This document shows, piece after piece, positions 7,115-16,361 of a DNA stretch of 30,451 bases. Position numbers and translations under genes: made by a program. Position 1 is the first letter of the stretch. The number at the start of each line of letters is the position of its first letter. This DNA comes from CAZART01 sp964487555 (GTDB lineage: Bacteria > Bacteroidota > Rhodothermia > Rhodothermales > VXPQ01): the NCBI GenBank assembly GCA_964487555.1, contig CAZART010000064.1:1-30451 (forward strand), in the 5' to 3' direction. Under the pieces are notes generated by a model that was given only the letters and a program-made list of their open reading frames with translations, ran no database searches and was not told where the DNA came from.

Positions 7115-8320
7115 CTACCGACGACCCAGGACGTTTAAGTTGCGGCGAATGAGTTCGACGCGCCTCTCGACGCAAGCGGCGGAGCGGAGCGGATCGGCCG
7201 GCGTGTTCTTCGCATAGTCGATCAGCCGGTCGATACTGGTCGCGGCCACGTGCGTGCGGGTGTCGGATGAGCCGTAGTAGATCAACACGCGACCGTCGTC
7301 ATCGGCAATCCAGCCGTTGCTGAAGACCACGTTCGACACGTCGCCGATGCGTTCCTCGCCGACGGGAGCCAGGAAGTACCCTGCCGGCTCGTACGTTACA
7401 CGCCAGGGCTCCCGGAGGTCCGTCATGAATAGATAGAGCACGTACCGCAGACCGGCCGCCGTATTACGGACGCCGTGCGCAAGATGCAGCCAGCCTTCTT
7501 GCGTCTTCAGCGGGGGCGGACCCTGACCGTTCTTCACTTCTTTGACGGTGTGGTAATGCCTCGCATCGATAATGTCCTCACACTCAACGACGGCATTTTC
7601 AATATCCTCACAGAGACCCCAACCGATCCCGCCACCGCGGCCCGTTTCGATCAAACCGTCCTGCGGCCTGGTGTAGAAGGCGTATTTGCCGCCGACGAAT
7701 TCCGGATGCAGAACCACGTTGCGCTGCTGCGGCGAGGGCGTCCTCAGATCGGGCAATCGTTCCCAGGACGTGAAATCCTTCGTCCGCCCGATTCCTGCCT
7801 GAGCGACGGCTGCCGAGGGATCCGACGACCCGGCATCCTTTCGCTCTGTGCAGAATACACCGTAGATCCAGCCGTCTTCGTGGCTCGTCAGCCGAATGTC
7901 GTAGACATTGACGTCGGAAATGTCCGTCTCAGGCATCTCAATCGGGTAATCCCGGAAGCGAAACCGATCGATCCCGTTCGGACTCTCGGCCACCGCGAAG
8001 AACGACTTGCGATCGGTACCTTCGACGCGCGCCACCACGAGATAGCGACCGTCGTGTTTGATGGCGCCGGCGTTGAACACCGCATTGATTCCGAGACGCT
8101 CCATCAAACGAGGGTTCGACTGAGGATCGAGATCGTAGCGCCAGAAATAGGGAACATGCTCAGCCGTAAGCGCGGGATATCTGAAGCGCACAAACAGGCC
8201 GTGCCCCTCGTCTACAGGCTCATTTCGCCGGGCGAGAAGGGCTTCGTACCTGGTCTGCAGCCCCTTGAGCCGGTCTTCAAAGCCCGGTTCGGCGTCGGAT
8301 GTATATTTAGCAGCACGCAT
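7115..8320 (-). CDS. GH130 phosphorylase, probable 4-O-beta-D-mannosyl-D-glucose phosphorylase
   Basis: A 401-residue five-bladed beta-propeller phosphorylase of family GH130, most like subfamily 1. Marks include GINAVFNAGAIK (77-88), SDVNVYDIRLT (135-145) with candidate proton donor Asp141, NVVLHPEFVGGKYAFYTRP, and ARHYHTVKEVKNGQGPPPLK followed by TQEGWLHLAHG. In characterised GH130_1 enzymes the reaction is mannosyl-glucose plus phosphate to mannose 1-phosphate plus glucose. Pairing with an AGE-type epimerase is the known signature of the mannobiose route described in Bacteroides fragilis. It follows the symporter gene by 41 bp and precedes the epimerase by 2 bp, so the three form a cytoplasmic catabolic unit. 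No signal peptide. Confidence 0.93.
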   Translation of the reverse strand: MRAAKYTSDAEPGFEDRLKGLQTRYEALLARRNEPVDEGHGLFVRFRYPALTAEHVPYFWRYDLDPQSNPRLMERLGINAVFNAGAIKHDGRYLVVARVEGTDRKSFFAVAESPNGIDRFRFRDYPIEMPETDISDVNVYDIRLTSHEDGWIYGVFCTERKDAGSSDPSAAVAQAGIGRTKDFTSWERLPDLRTPSPQQRNVVLHPEFVGGKYAFYTRPQDGLIETGRGGGIGWGLCEDIENAVVECEDIIDARHYHTVKEVKNGQGPPPLKTQEGWLHLAHGVRNTAAGLRYVLYLFMTDLREPWRVTYEPAGYFLAPVGEERIGDVSNVVFSNGWIADDDGRVLIYYGSSDTRTHVAATSIDRLIDYAKNTPADPLRSAACVERRVELIRRNLNVLGRR

Positions 8321-8361
8321 AACGTATGGATTGCACGTTGTCGAAAGTACGGCAGCGATGA

Positions 8362-10269
8362 TCAGGCGGGCGCGCGAGCGTCGACTTCACTACTCGCTCG
8401 AAACACGGTGGGGCCGGCCCACAGTCCATCGGGGTAATCCTGCATGCGATCGTACCAGTTTACCTTGAGGACGGCCGACGTCACCATCACGATGCCGGCG
8501 CAGGCCGCAAGCCATCCCCATTCCTGAAGCACCAGGTAGACGCCGGCCGCCGTCAGCGACGTCTGCCAGACGATGCCGACGGCGACGTTGACCATGTCTC
8601 GCTTGAAATCACCGTTGGCCGTGATTTCCGGATGCTCGGCCACCACCTTGTCGTGAATCGGCTTCCAGAACCCCCACGGCCTCACCTTCAGATAGAAATT
8701 CTTGAGGATGTCCTCCTCGTCCGGAGGCGTCAGCAGACTGCCGGCGATGCAGCCGGCGATCGACAACACCAGAATGGCCGGAAAGCCGTACACCGGCGCC
8801 GCTTCGCCGAAAGCTCCTGCCCCGAACATCCACGTCATCCCTTGCGGCACGACGCCCGCCGCAGCAATGCCCGCCGCCATCCCCCAGAAATATCCGTAGC
8901 TGTTGAATCGCCACCAGTACCACTTCAACACGTTCGCCGCCGTATAGCCGCCGTAGAGCGCGCCTACGATCCACAGAACGACGCTGTTCAGGTCGGGGAT
9001 AAAGAACCCGAAACCCGTGCCGATGACGACCACCAGCAGCGAGGCGGCGTAACTCATCCACACGTACGTCTTCTCAGGCGCATTCGGATTGATGTAGCGT
9101 TTGTAGATATCGTTCACGAGATAGGCCGGCGCGGCATTTACCGTGGCGGCATACGTCGACATGAAGGCGGCCAGCAGAGCCGCAATAAGCAGCCCCAACA
9201 GTCCCACCGGTATAAAATTGGCCATCGCGAACGGCAGCACCAGCTCGAAGTCGACGCCCGCACCCATAGCGTTCAGCTCGTCGCTGAAGAATACGAGCGC
9301 GAGCACCGTAAGCCCGGTGATCAGCATATAGCGGGGGATCAGCAGCACCAGGCTGACGAGCCCGCTCATCTTCGCCGCCTCTTTCGGCGTGCGTGCCGAG
9401 AGCACGCGCTGCATGTCGTAATTCGGTGCCGGCCCGGCGGCGCTCTGCAGGTATCCCTTGAAGAGCATCATCATCCAGAAAATTCCGAACAGCTCGAACC
9501 CGTCATTTCGGATCGCGGCGTTGGCTTCCTCCATGAGCCCCGACCAGTCCAGATCGAGCGTTACGCCGAAGAACATGTCGCCCCAGCCGCCCGGCACGGC
9601 CGCATCCAGCATGGCGGGCGATACCTGCTGCATGGCGATAATTCCCACCCAGATGCAGGCGGCCGTCATGATGAAGAACTGCAGCACCTCGGTGAAAACG
9701 ACGCTGAACATCCCCCCTTTCACCACATACAGCGTCGTGATGGCGGTGATCAGCAGGCCCCACATGTTTGCGTTCGTGACGGGATCCGCCGACATCTCCC
9801 ACGGAAGAAAAGCGGCGGCAAACTTGCCGATGCCGATGAAGCCGTAGGCGAGGAAACCGATAACGTTGAGAACGGCGAAGAGCACCACGATCACGTGCGC
9901 CAGATGCGCACCACGGTCCTCGCCGAAACGAAATTTGATCCACTCTGCGCCCGTCATCACGCCGGATCGCCGGAGCCAGAGCGAAAGGAAAATCATCAGG
10001 AAAACCTGGTTGAATACCGGCCACAGCCACGGTATCCAGATGCTCTTCACGCCGTAGACGAAGAGCAGGTAGACCATCCACATCGTTCCGCTGATGTCGA
10101 ACATGCCCGAGGCGTTGGAGAGCCCCAGGTAGTACCACGGGATGGTGTTTCCGCCCAGGAAATAGTTCTGGAGACTGCGCGATGCGCGATTGGAGATCCA
10201 GAACCCGATGAATATGGTCACCGCCACGTAGCCGATGATAATCAGCAAGTCGATGGCGTGAAGATTCAT
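8362..10269 (-). CDS. Sodium:solute symporter (SSS family), likely mannooligosaccharide/sugar importer
   Basis: The 635-residue protein has about 13-15 hydrophobic segments and the pattern of the SSS family (TC 2.A.21): DLLIIIGYVAVTIFIGFW at the N-terminus, NYFLGGNTIPWYYLGLSNASG (35-55), GAEWIKFRFG, AAFMSTYAATVNAAPAYLVND in the central region, and a cytoplasmic tail. Long SSS members in glycan loci usually carry mono- or disaccharides across the inner membrane with sodium. Its place next to GH130 and the epimerase suggests mannobiose or a short manno-oligosaccharide as substrate, which is inference. It is separated from the upstream secreted beta-helix gene by 161 bp containing a hairpin. Confidence 0.92.
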   Translation of the reverse strand: MNLHAIDLLIIIGYVAVTIFIGFWISNRASRSLQNYFLGGNTIPWYYLGLSNASGMFDISGTMWMVYLLFVYGVKSIWIPWLWPVFNQVFLMIFLSLWLRRSGVMTGAEWIKFRFGEDRGAHLAHVIVVLFAVLNVIGFLAYGFIGIGKFAAAFLPWEMSADPVTNANMWGLLITAITTLYVVKGGMFSVVFTEVLQFFIMTAACIWVGIIAMQQVSPAMLDAAVPGGWGDMFFGVTLDLDWSGLMEEANAAIRNDGFELFGIFWMMMLFKGYLQSAAGPAPNYDMQRVLSARTPKEAAKMSGLVSLVLLIPRYMLITGLTVLALVFFSDELNAMGAGVDFELVLPFAMANFIPVGLLGLLIAALLAAFMSTYAATVNAAPAYLVNDIYKRYINPNAPEKTYVWMSYAASLLVVVIGTGFGFFIPDLNSVVLWIVGALYGGYTAANVLKWYWWRFNSYGYFWGMAAGIAAAGVVPQGMTWMFGAGAFGEAAPVYGFPAILVLSIAGCIAGSLLTPPDEEDILKNFYLKVRPWGFWKPIHDKVVAEHPEITANGDFKRDMVNVAVGIVWQTSLTAAGVYLVLQEWGWLAACAGIVMVTSAVLKVNWYDRMQDYPDGLWAGPTVFRASSEVDARAPA

Positions 10270-10372
10270 TGGGAACGGGTGTAGTCCGGTTAGCGCCTAT
10301 GCTAGAACCCGGACGGAAGACAGAGGATGGAAGATGGAGGATGGGACGTCGACAATGAGAAGCGGCGGAGAG

Positions 10373-10398
10373 GGGGAGGAGGGAAAATCCCCCTCCCC
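10373..10398 (-). terminator. GC-rich hairpin between beta-helix gene and symporter gene
   Basis: A ten-pair GC stem with one bulged A (GGGGAGG-A-GGG against CCCCCTCCCC, loop AAAAT) lies 33 bp after the beta-helix stop codon. No T-tract follows on the minus strand, so it is a poor intrinsic terminator. It may instead be an mRNA-stabilising or attenuating structure separating the outer-surface genes from the uptake and catabolism genes. Confidence 0.45.
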
Positions 10399-10430
10399 AC
10401 CGTTCTCTTCGACGACACGTAGACGCTACG

Positions 10431-12974
10431 TCACTTAACGAGCATCATCGAACGAACCTGCCGGCCGACGGGGGTCTCGAGGCGGTAGAAGTACACGCCG
10501 CTTGAGAGTCCTGCACCGTCGAAGCGGGCCTGGTGAACACCCGCGTTCAGCGTCCCGTCGACGAGCGTCCTGACCTGGCGGCCAAGGATGTCAAAGACGG
10601 TAAGGCTCACGTGTCCCGTCGCGCCCATCTCGTACTGTATCGTCGTAGAAGGGTTGAACGGGTTCGGGTAGTTCTGATGGAGCGCGTAACCTTCGGGCAG
10701 CTCGTCGCGCTCGGCCGACGTAGCGCCGCCGACGCTGATAAGCTGCACGTAGTCAACCACCAGCCCGCCCTGATCGCTGGACAGCGTAAGCGTTCGCGAG
10801 CCGTCGCTCAGCGAGAACTGCTCGGTAAAGACGTCACCCCCTTCAGGATCGGTGGCCGGAAAGGCAATCCCTTCGGCAAGCACCGTGCCGTTGGTAGAAA
10901 GCTCGGCTGTGGATGCTCCGTCGGCAGCCTGATAGAAGATGCGAAGCATGTAGCTGCCGTCATACGGCGCGTCAAACGTCCACGAGGCGCTGCCGCCGGC
11001 ACCCAGTGCCACGGCGCTGAAGCCTTGCGGGCAATAGTCGGCCTCGTCGCATATCTCGTGAACCCCGGCGCTCGTGGCATCCGGCGCTTCCATGTCGACC
11101 ACGACGTTGCCGTCTGCGTCTACGACGTCGACGCCGCTGAACCCCTGCCAGCCCCACGACGGCTCGATGCGCACCGTGTGCGTGCCGGCTTCCATGGTCA
11201 GCGCATCGGCGCCTTCGACGAGCCCGTCCTCCCGAATCTCGACATCCACAAACTCATTTTGCGGAAGCGGAACGGCGCAGTCGTCGACCGCGGCCGTGCA
11301 GAAGTAGTATTCGCCGAAGCCGGCATTATTGCGAAGATTCACGCCGTCGAGAATGATGCGCTGGCCTCGCTGTGTCTCAGCGCGCATGTCCGTGTTCACA
11401 TTGAGACCGTAGGTACCCGCTTCTTCGAGCTCGAACGTCCACAAAATGTGGCCGCCTCCCTCCATGAAGAAGTGCGTGAAACCCTCGGCCGCCTGCACGG
11501 ACGCATCGCCTTCGAGCGCACCGGCTTCGGCCTGGATGAGACCCACCGGCTCGAGCACGATTCGCTCACCGCCCATGTCTTCGATCTCGGCGACGAATTC
11601 AGCCTTGTTGGCCTCAAAGGTTGCCTTCGCATCGGGGAACCAGTTCAGGTCGCCGATCGGCAGATCGTCCGTTCCGCCCGATTGAAGGGTCGCGTTGCTG
11701 TAGGCGAAGTCCTCCGGAAGCGGCCAGACGTTGCAGACGAAGCAATCTTCCTCACTGCCCGGATCCCAGTAGTAAAGATCTCCGCGGTTCAGCGACCGGC
11801 CGGCGTACAGCTCGAGGATATTGTGCGTCATCTCGTCGAAGATCTCGTCGGTCGGATAGACCGCCAGATTCGGACGCTCGCCGATGATGTTCCCTTCGAA
11901 CACCATCGCCTCGTACTGGGCGAACCAGCCTGCCGTCGTGTCATTGATGAACGGCTCGCTGCGAATGGCCGGATCCTGGCTCGTGTAGAAATTCTCGAAC
12001 GCCGGATCGCGCCAGTAGGAGTTGTTCGCCACGACGATGCGGCGGTCGAACTCCGTCCCGAAGCGCGCCGGTAGCGCCGAGATGCTGAAGAAACTGGCGA
12101 ACGGGTCGTCGTCTTCCGGATCGATCATGCTCGCGTCCGTGCCCTGCCAGTAGGGGTTCACGAAAAGATTGTTCGTGACGTAGGCTTCCTTCCAGATCGA
12201 TCCCGCCGAGAAACTGCGGCCGATGTTGACGAACGTGTTGTGGTTCGCGCGGAAGTAGTTGATCGGCTCGGCCTCGGACTGGAACGGCGTGAAGCCGATG
12301 TTCAGGAACGTGTTATTCTCGAACACGACCGTGTCGGCGCCGACTTCGTAGCGAACGCCGAGTCCTTCCCAGATTTGCGACGGCCCGAAAATATTGCGGA
12401 AGACGGAGTTCGTCACCCACCAGTCGGTTTCGCGGGCGTTGGGGCCGAGATGGTGCCAGTCGTTGCGATCGAAAATCACGTTGTCGATGATGTAATCGGA
12501 ATCTTCCGCATTCAACGTGAACGGCTCGTAGGCCGTCAGCCCGCCCTGGTCGGTCTGGCCCATAATCCACACGTTCTGCAGCGTGAGGTGGCTGCCTGCG
12601 CCCGAATTGTTGAACATCTGACCGTCGGGCGCGCTGCCGTCGTCGCGGGCCACGCGCTGAATGATCGCCGGACCGAAATCCGCCTCGCCGGCCGGCACGG
12701 CGTCTTCCGTCTCACCTACGATGCGCAGGTGATAGTCGGCCCATTCGATGCGGTCCGTGATCCAGTAGAAGCCGCCGCGCTCGAGCACGTACACGCGGTC
12801 ATCCGGACGGTCGGTGTCGTTCAGGACGGCGTTACGCAGCGCGTTCACGACGACTTCACCCGTCGCGGGGTCGGCCCACTCCACGACGAGCTCGGACTGG
12901 GCGCGGGATTCGGCCGGCCAGAACGTAGCTCCGACGATGAGCGCCAGAAATAGACATTGATACCTGAGTTTCAT
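10431..12974 (-). CDS. Secreted right-handed beta-helix protein with two CBM-like modules and T9SS sorting tail
   Basis: The start at 12974 is fixed by GGAGG at 12981-12985, six bases upstream, and by the signal peptide that begins there (MKLRYQCLFLALIVGATF, cut near SRAQ). The 847-residue product has a parallel beta-helix at about 60-370 with repeated rungs such as VVFENNTFLNIG and FRANHNTFVNIG, then two carbohydrate-binding-like beta-sandwiches (about 475-630 and 635-750; VGLIQAEAGALEGDAS, GVHEICDEADYCPQG, LVVDYVQL), and a type A T9SS sorting domain at about 765-847 (HQNYPNPFNPSTTIQYEM, SSGVYFYRLET). It should be exported through T9SS to the surface. Beta-helix proteins include polysaccharide lyases and glycan binders; I see no catalytic motif that settles this. 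It follows the TonB receptor by 82 bp, the place SusD holds in classical loci. Confidence 0.88.
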   Translation of the reverse strand: MKLRYQCLFLALIVGATFWPAESRAQSELVVEWADPATGEVVVNALRNAVLNDTDRPDDRVYVLERGGFYWITDRIEWADYHLRIVGETEDAVPAGEADFGPAIIQRVARDDGSAPDGQMFNNSGAGSHLTLQNVWIMGQTDQGGLTAYEPFTLNAEDSDYIIDNVIFDRNDWHHLGPNARETDWWVTNSVFRNIFGPSQIWEGLGVRYEVGADTVVFENNTFLNIGFTPFQSEAEPINYFRANHNTFVNIGRSFSAGSIWKEAYVTNNLFVNPYWQGTDASMIDPEDDDPFASFFSISALPARFGTEFDRRIVVANNSYWRDPAFENFYTSQDPAIRSEPFINDTTAGWFAQYEAMVFEGNIIGERPNLAVYPTDEIFDEMTHNILELYAGRSLNRGDLYYWDPGSEEDCFVCNVWPLPEDFAYSNATLQSGGTDDLPIGDLNWFPDAKATFEANKAEFVAEIEDMGGERIVLEPVGLIQAEAGALEGDASVQAAEGFTHFFMEGGGHILWTFELEEAGTYGLNVNTDMRAETQRGQRIILDGVNLRNNAGFGEYYFCTAAVDDCAVPLPQNEFVDVEIREDGLVEGADALTMEAGTHTVRIEPSWGWQGFSGVDVVDADGNVVVDMEAPDATSAGVHEICDEADYCPQGFSAVALGAGGSASWTFDAPYDGSYMLRIFYQAADGASTAELSTNGTVLAEGIAFPATDPEGGDVFTEQFSLSDGSRTLTLSSDQGGLVVDYVQLISVGGATSAERDELPEGYALHQNYPNPFNPSTTIQYEMGATGHVSLTVFDILGRQVRTLVDGTLNAGVHQARFDGAGLSSGVYFYRLETPVGRQVRSMMLVK

Positions 12975-13056
12975 AATCATCCTCCGATTGGACGTCTTGT
13001 GTAGTGGTTGCGTGGTGTTTAGATGGATTGTGGGCGGGAAACCGCGCTCCGGACCA

Positions 13057-16000
13057 CTAGAACCGGTAGCGGGCTCCCACATCCATGGTGAAACCGTAAT
13101 ATTCGATATAAGAGGGGTTCGCATTCTCCGCCCCTCGGAAGTTTCGATCCGGCCTGCCGTTCAGGTTGTTGAAGTTGGCGAAGATTTCGAGCCCGCTCCG
13201 CAGCTTCTGCCTCGCCGATAGATCAAGCCGCAGGTAATCACCCGAGAAATTGTCGAAGAGCGAATTCGTGGCGTGCACGAAGGTGCTCGTGTTGGTCTGA
13301 TAGAGGACGGAAAACCGCGTCGAGAAGCCCTTGAAATCGTATCCGAGCGTGACGTTGGCGATGTCGGAGGGTTGGTCGGGCATGCGTCCCACGCGCACCG
13401 AGTCGGTCCGTAGCACGGTGTTGTAGAGCGGCGGGCGCTGCCGGATCAAGGAGTCGCCCCTGGTGAGATAGAATCCCTGGTAGGTCGTCTCGGAGAAGAT
13501 GTGCGTGTAATTGACGTTGAGCACCAGCCCCTTCAGGAATGACGGCAGATACCAGAAATTCGTCTGCCAGTCGAATTCCACGCCCCGATACTCGGCCTCA
13601 AAGGGGTTGTTGATGTAGGTGTTGGCCTGGGGACGGTCGTTGATCCAGACCTCGGGAATGTTCATACCCGGCAGTGCACCCACCTCGGGATGGAGGTAGT
13701 AATCGACCCATAGAATCAGATCCTCGATGTTTTTCTGAAATGCCGAAACCGTGAACAGACCGACGTGATTCTCGTAGATCGAGAGCGACGCGTCGTAGTT
13801 CGTCGAGTGCGCCGGACGCAGGGTTGCATTGGCCGCGCGGACGTACGTGCGGAAGTTGTTGATGGTCGTGATCGGCGCGTACTGGATGTAATCGGGCCGT
13901 GTCAATGTCTCCGTGCGTGCGAGCCGGACCTGCAACCAGCTCGTCGGCTCATACTGAAGCTGGACCATCGGCAGCCAGAAAGCATTCTCGCGAACGTTAA
14001 TCAACGTGTCCAGATCGGCCGGCTCTTGCTGTACGTTGCCGACGACGACCTCGCGGTAGCGCTGGCCCTGGTACCTGGAGTAGTCGCTCTCCCAGCGGAT
14101 GCCGGGAATGAGTGTCAGCTTTGAGCCGAGATTCAGCTCGGCCATTACGTAGCCGGCCTCGTAGCGCTCTTCGCCCTCGTAGTCGCGACCTCGCGACCCG
14201 ATGGCCATGTTGCGAGGAATCGGACTCGTCCATTCGGAGGTGCATCCGTCAGAAAACATCGCGTTCGTAATGTCCGCCATCATCGACTCCTTCGGAGTGA
14301 AGCCGAGCTCGTAATCTCCGGCGAGGAAATCATCGCGCGTGTGATCGGAAAGCACCAGTCCGATCGGCAGGATGCCGAGGTCTCCGATGATCTCCTCCAG
14401 ATTCCAATCGGGAAGCTGTGCGGCAATGCACTCGTAGGGCGCGCTCAGGCTGCCTGCGCCACTTCCGTACTGCAGGCCGCCCCGGCCGTCTTGCTCCTCA
14501 TCGTTGAACCGGTCGAGCCACCGGAATTTGCCGCCGGTCTTCAAGTAGCCCGTAATCGCATTGCCGAAGCGAAACGGCATCTGCACGTTCAACTGAGCGG
14601 AGGTGACGTTCTCTTCACGTTCGTTTCGGAAGCGGTAGATGTCCGACAGTGCCGTCATCGAATCGACCCGGGCCATCGCCGGAATGTCGCGGGGTTGGGT
14701 GTCGCGGTCGGGAGCTGCCGTGAATGCGTTTCCTTCCTGACTGAACTGCCATTGGTAGTTGTTCGGACTCTCGGCAAAGGATCGGGATCGGGCCACCGAA
14801 GCGTCGTACCGTATCCAATTGAAATTCTGCTCCACGCCGATCGCGCCGGTGAAAATGGACGTTTCGCCCGAATTGCTTTGCAGCTGATAATAGTGCCTGT
14901 TGTTGTTCACATTCATGTTGTTGACGCGGTTCAGGCTCTCGCTGTGCAGGCGATTGAAGAAGGTGTTGCCCGACACCTTTCCGCCCGGAATTGCATAGTC
15001 GAGCACCATGCTCGCCCCCCGTCGGCTGCGCGTGACGCTCTCTTCGCGCAGCCCCACATCTTGTACGATGATGATGTCTTCGCTTGTGGCCGCATCCGTG
15101 GACTGTCGGTAGCCGGCCGACAGCTTGTCGGCGCTCCGGTCATATTCATCGAGGTTGAAATTGGCGATTATGCCGAGCTTGTCGCCGAGAAAACGATTGG
15201 ACACGGTGCCGGCAACCTTGTAGTTGCCGTAATGCTCCTGCAGCCGGTTGTATCCGCCCTGTGCAAGAATGTCGAATTTTAGCCCCTCGGGGGCATTGCG
15301 CAGCCGCAGGTCCACGGCTCCGCCGATAGCATCGGCGTCCATGTCCGGAGTGATCGCCTTCTTCACCTCGATGCCGTCGAGCATGTTCGAAGAGATGAGC
15401 GATAGGTCGACGCTGCGATCGTCGCCGCCGGTCGACGGAACGCGGACGCCGTTCACGCTGACCGTATTGTACTTTGGAGACAGGCCGCGGATGGCCACTT
15501 TCGTCGCCTCACCGCCCGATCGTTGAATGGAAACGCCGGGGAGCCGGCCGATGGATTCGGCCGCATTCACGTCCGGCAGCTCCTGGATACGGGCGCGCGA
15601 GACGATGTTTGTAATGGTGTTCGAGGAGAGCTGCTGGTTGATGGCGCCCATCTGTCCGCTCGCCTGGGCCGTGATCAATATTTCTTCGCCCTCGACGCCC
15701 GCCCAATCGAGTTCGAAGTCGACCTCAATCATACCGCCGTCCGGCACCTGGACGACCTGTTCCTGTCTTTGATACCCGATGTAGGACGCGACGAGGGTCT
15801 GCTCACCGGAAGGAGCCGATGGAATCGTGTACCGGCCCTCTATGTCCGTCGCCGCGCCGATGCCCGTTCCGCTGACGATCACGTTGGCTCCCACGAGCGC
15901 CTCGCCCGTTGCGCGATCGATAATGGTGCCTGTGATTCTTCCGGCCGGAATCGGAGACGCTGCGCGTGCAGTAGCTATGCTTTCGGTGACGGGAAACTCA

Positions 16001-16116
16001 CCTACGGCATCCGCAGGTGCTGCCGAATTCGTCGATGCATAGGCGGGAGACCCGATGAGCAGGACGAACGTCACGCTTCGCACGAGCATCGAGAGCGTGA
16101 TTGGTGCTGAACGCAT
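13057..16116 (-). CDS. TonB-dependent outer-membrane receptor (glycan uptake)
   Basis: A roughly 1019-residue outer-membrane receptor. From the chosen start (16116), residues 1-27 are a signal peptide (MLVRSVTFVLLIGSPAYA). Residues 58-139 are a carboxypeptidase-regulatory-like domain (GRITGTIIDRATGEALVGAN, TLVASYIGYQ). The plug follows at about 150-285, with RIQELPDVNAAESIGRLPGV, VAIRGLSPKYNTVSVNGVRV and GGAVDLRLRN. The rest is the barrel and ends in YGFTMDVGARYRF with the terminal Phe typical of barrel proteins. The plug wording resembles the Xanthomonas/Caulobacter-type TonB receptor class rather than SusC. The frame could begin at 16164, but the extra 16 residues would precede the signal peptide. 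It is first in the mannan gene run, divergent from the ROK regulator, and is the likely outer-membrane gate for manno-oligosaccharides. Confidence 0.92.
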   Translation of the reverse strand: MRSAPITLSMLVRSVTFVLLIGSPAYASTNSAAPADAVGEFPVTESIATARAASPIPAGRITGTIIDRATGEALVGANVIVSGTGIGAATDIEGRYTIPSAPSGEQTLVASYIGYQRQEQVVQVPDGGMIEVDFELDWAGVEGEEILITAQASGQMGAINQQLSSNTITNIVSRARIQELPDVNAAESIGRLPGVSIQRSGGEATKVAIRGLSPKYNTVSVNGVRVPSTGGDDRSVDLSLISSNMLDGIEVKKAITPDMDADAIGGAVDLRLRNAPEGLKFDILAQGGYNRLQEHYGNYKVAGTVSNRFLGDKLGIIANFNLDEYDRSADKLSAGYRQSTDAATSEDIIIVQDVGLREESVTRSRRGASMVLDYAIPGGKVSGNTFFNRLHSESLNRVNNMNVNNNRHYYQLQSNSGETSIFTGAIGVEQNFNWIRYDASVARSRSFAESPNNYQWQFSQEGNAFTAAPDRDTQPRDIPAMARVDSMTALSDIYRFRNEREENVTSAQLNVQMPFRFGNAITGYLKTGGKFRWLDRFNDEEQDGRGGLQYGSGAGSLSAPYECIAAQLPDWNLEEIIGDLGILPIGLVLSDHTRDDFLAGDYELGFTPKESMMADITNAMFSDGCTSEWTSPIPRNMAIGSRGRDYEGEERYEAGYVMAELNLGSKLTLIPGIRWESDYSRYQGQRYREVVVGNVQQEPADLDTLINVRENAFWLPMVQLQYEPTSWLQVRLARTETLTRPDYIQYAPITTINNFRTYVRAANATLRPAHSTNYDASLSIYENHVGLFTVSAFQKNIEDLILWVDYYLHPEVGALPGMNIPEVWINDRPQANTYINNPFEAEYRGVEFDWQTNFWYLPSFLKGLVLNVNYTHIFSETTYQGFYLTRGDSLIRQRPPLYNTVLRTDSVRVGRMPDQPSDIANVTLGYDFKGFSTRFSVLYQTNTSTFVHATNSLFDNFSGDYLRLDLSARQKLRSGLEIFANFNNLNGRPDRNFRGAENANPSYIEYYGFTMDVGARYRF

Positions 16117-16271
16117 GGTCTTTAGGGAATTGGTGGATGGGTGTGGTAGCCCTTGCAGCCGCACGTCGGACGCGCTTGCTTCTAACGCCCGTCTACGTGC
16201 ACCGGCGTCCGCGCGTCACACCGAAGGCTCTGGAAAGAAAATCGTCGCGGAGCGGCCTGTTTGACGTCCCT

Positions 16272-16300
16272 CGTAAACGCAGCCGTTACTAGAGTTTACG
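16272..16300. promoter_or_regulatory. Inverted repeat, candidate operator for the ROK regulator
   Basis: CGTAAAC (16272-16278) and GTTTACG (16294-16300) are perfect 7-bp inverted arms with 15 bp between them, and their centres are 22 bp apart, about two helical turns. The element lies just downstream of the promoter-like sequence proposed for the TonB receptor gene, a usual place for a repressor site. That the ROK protein binds here is inference from position. Confidence 0.45.
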
Positions 16301-16316
16301 CCTTTAATCAATTTAA

Positions 16317-16346
16317 TTTATAAACCACGGTGCGTCAATTAATCAA
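16317..16346 (-). promoter_or_regulatory. Candidate promoter of the TonB receptor/mannan operon
   Basis: Read on the minus strand, TTGATT (16346-16341) and TATAAA (16322-16317) are spaced by 18 bp, in a short AT-rich island of an otherwise GC-rich region. A TTAATCAA octamer occurs twice (16304-16311 and 16339-16346), framing the element, and could be a second regulator site. Confidence 0.4.
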
Positions 16347-16353
16347 AACGATT

Positions 16354-16361
16354 TATATTTG
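16354..16361 (+). promoter_or_regulatory. Bacteroidota-type -7 element (TATATTTG) upstream of the ROK gene
   Basis: TATATTTG matches the TAnnTTTG -7 consensus of Bacteroidota housekeeping promoters. It lies 88 bp before the ROK start codon. No good TTG -33 element is seen at the expected distance, so the call is tentative. Confidence 0.35.

Noticed and set aside
7113..7175. Longer N-terminus of the epimerase
   Set aside because: The extra 21 residues overlap the GH130 coding end and do not resemble epimerase N-termini; the ATG at 7112 fits spacing and family length.
8632..10284. A 550-codon plus-strand open frame opposite the sodium symporter gene
   Set aside because: It is very rich in His/Arg/Gln with no hydrophobic or domain pattern; the symporter on the minus strand is unmistakable.
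10533..12953. Plus-strand open frames of 513 and 237 codons opposite the beta-helix gene
   Set aside because: They are shadows of the T9SS beta-helix gene, whose start is set by a Shine-Dalgarno and signal peptide.
12975..13124. Longer N-terminus of the beta-helix protein, overlapping the TonB receptor gene
   Set aside because: The signal peptide and GGAGG place the start at 12974.
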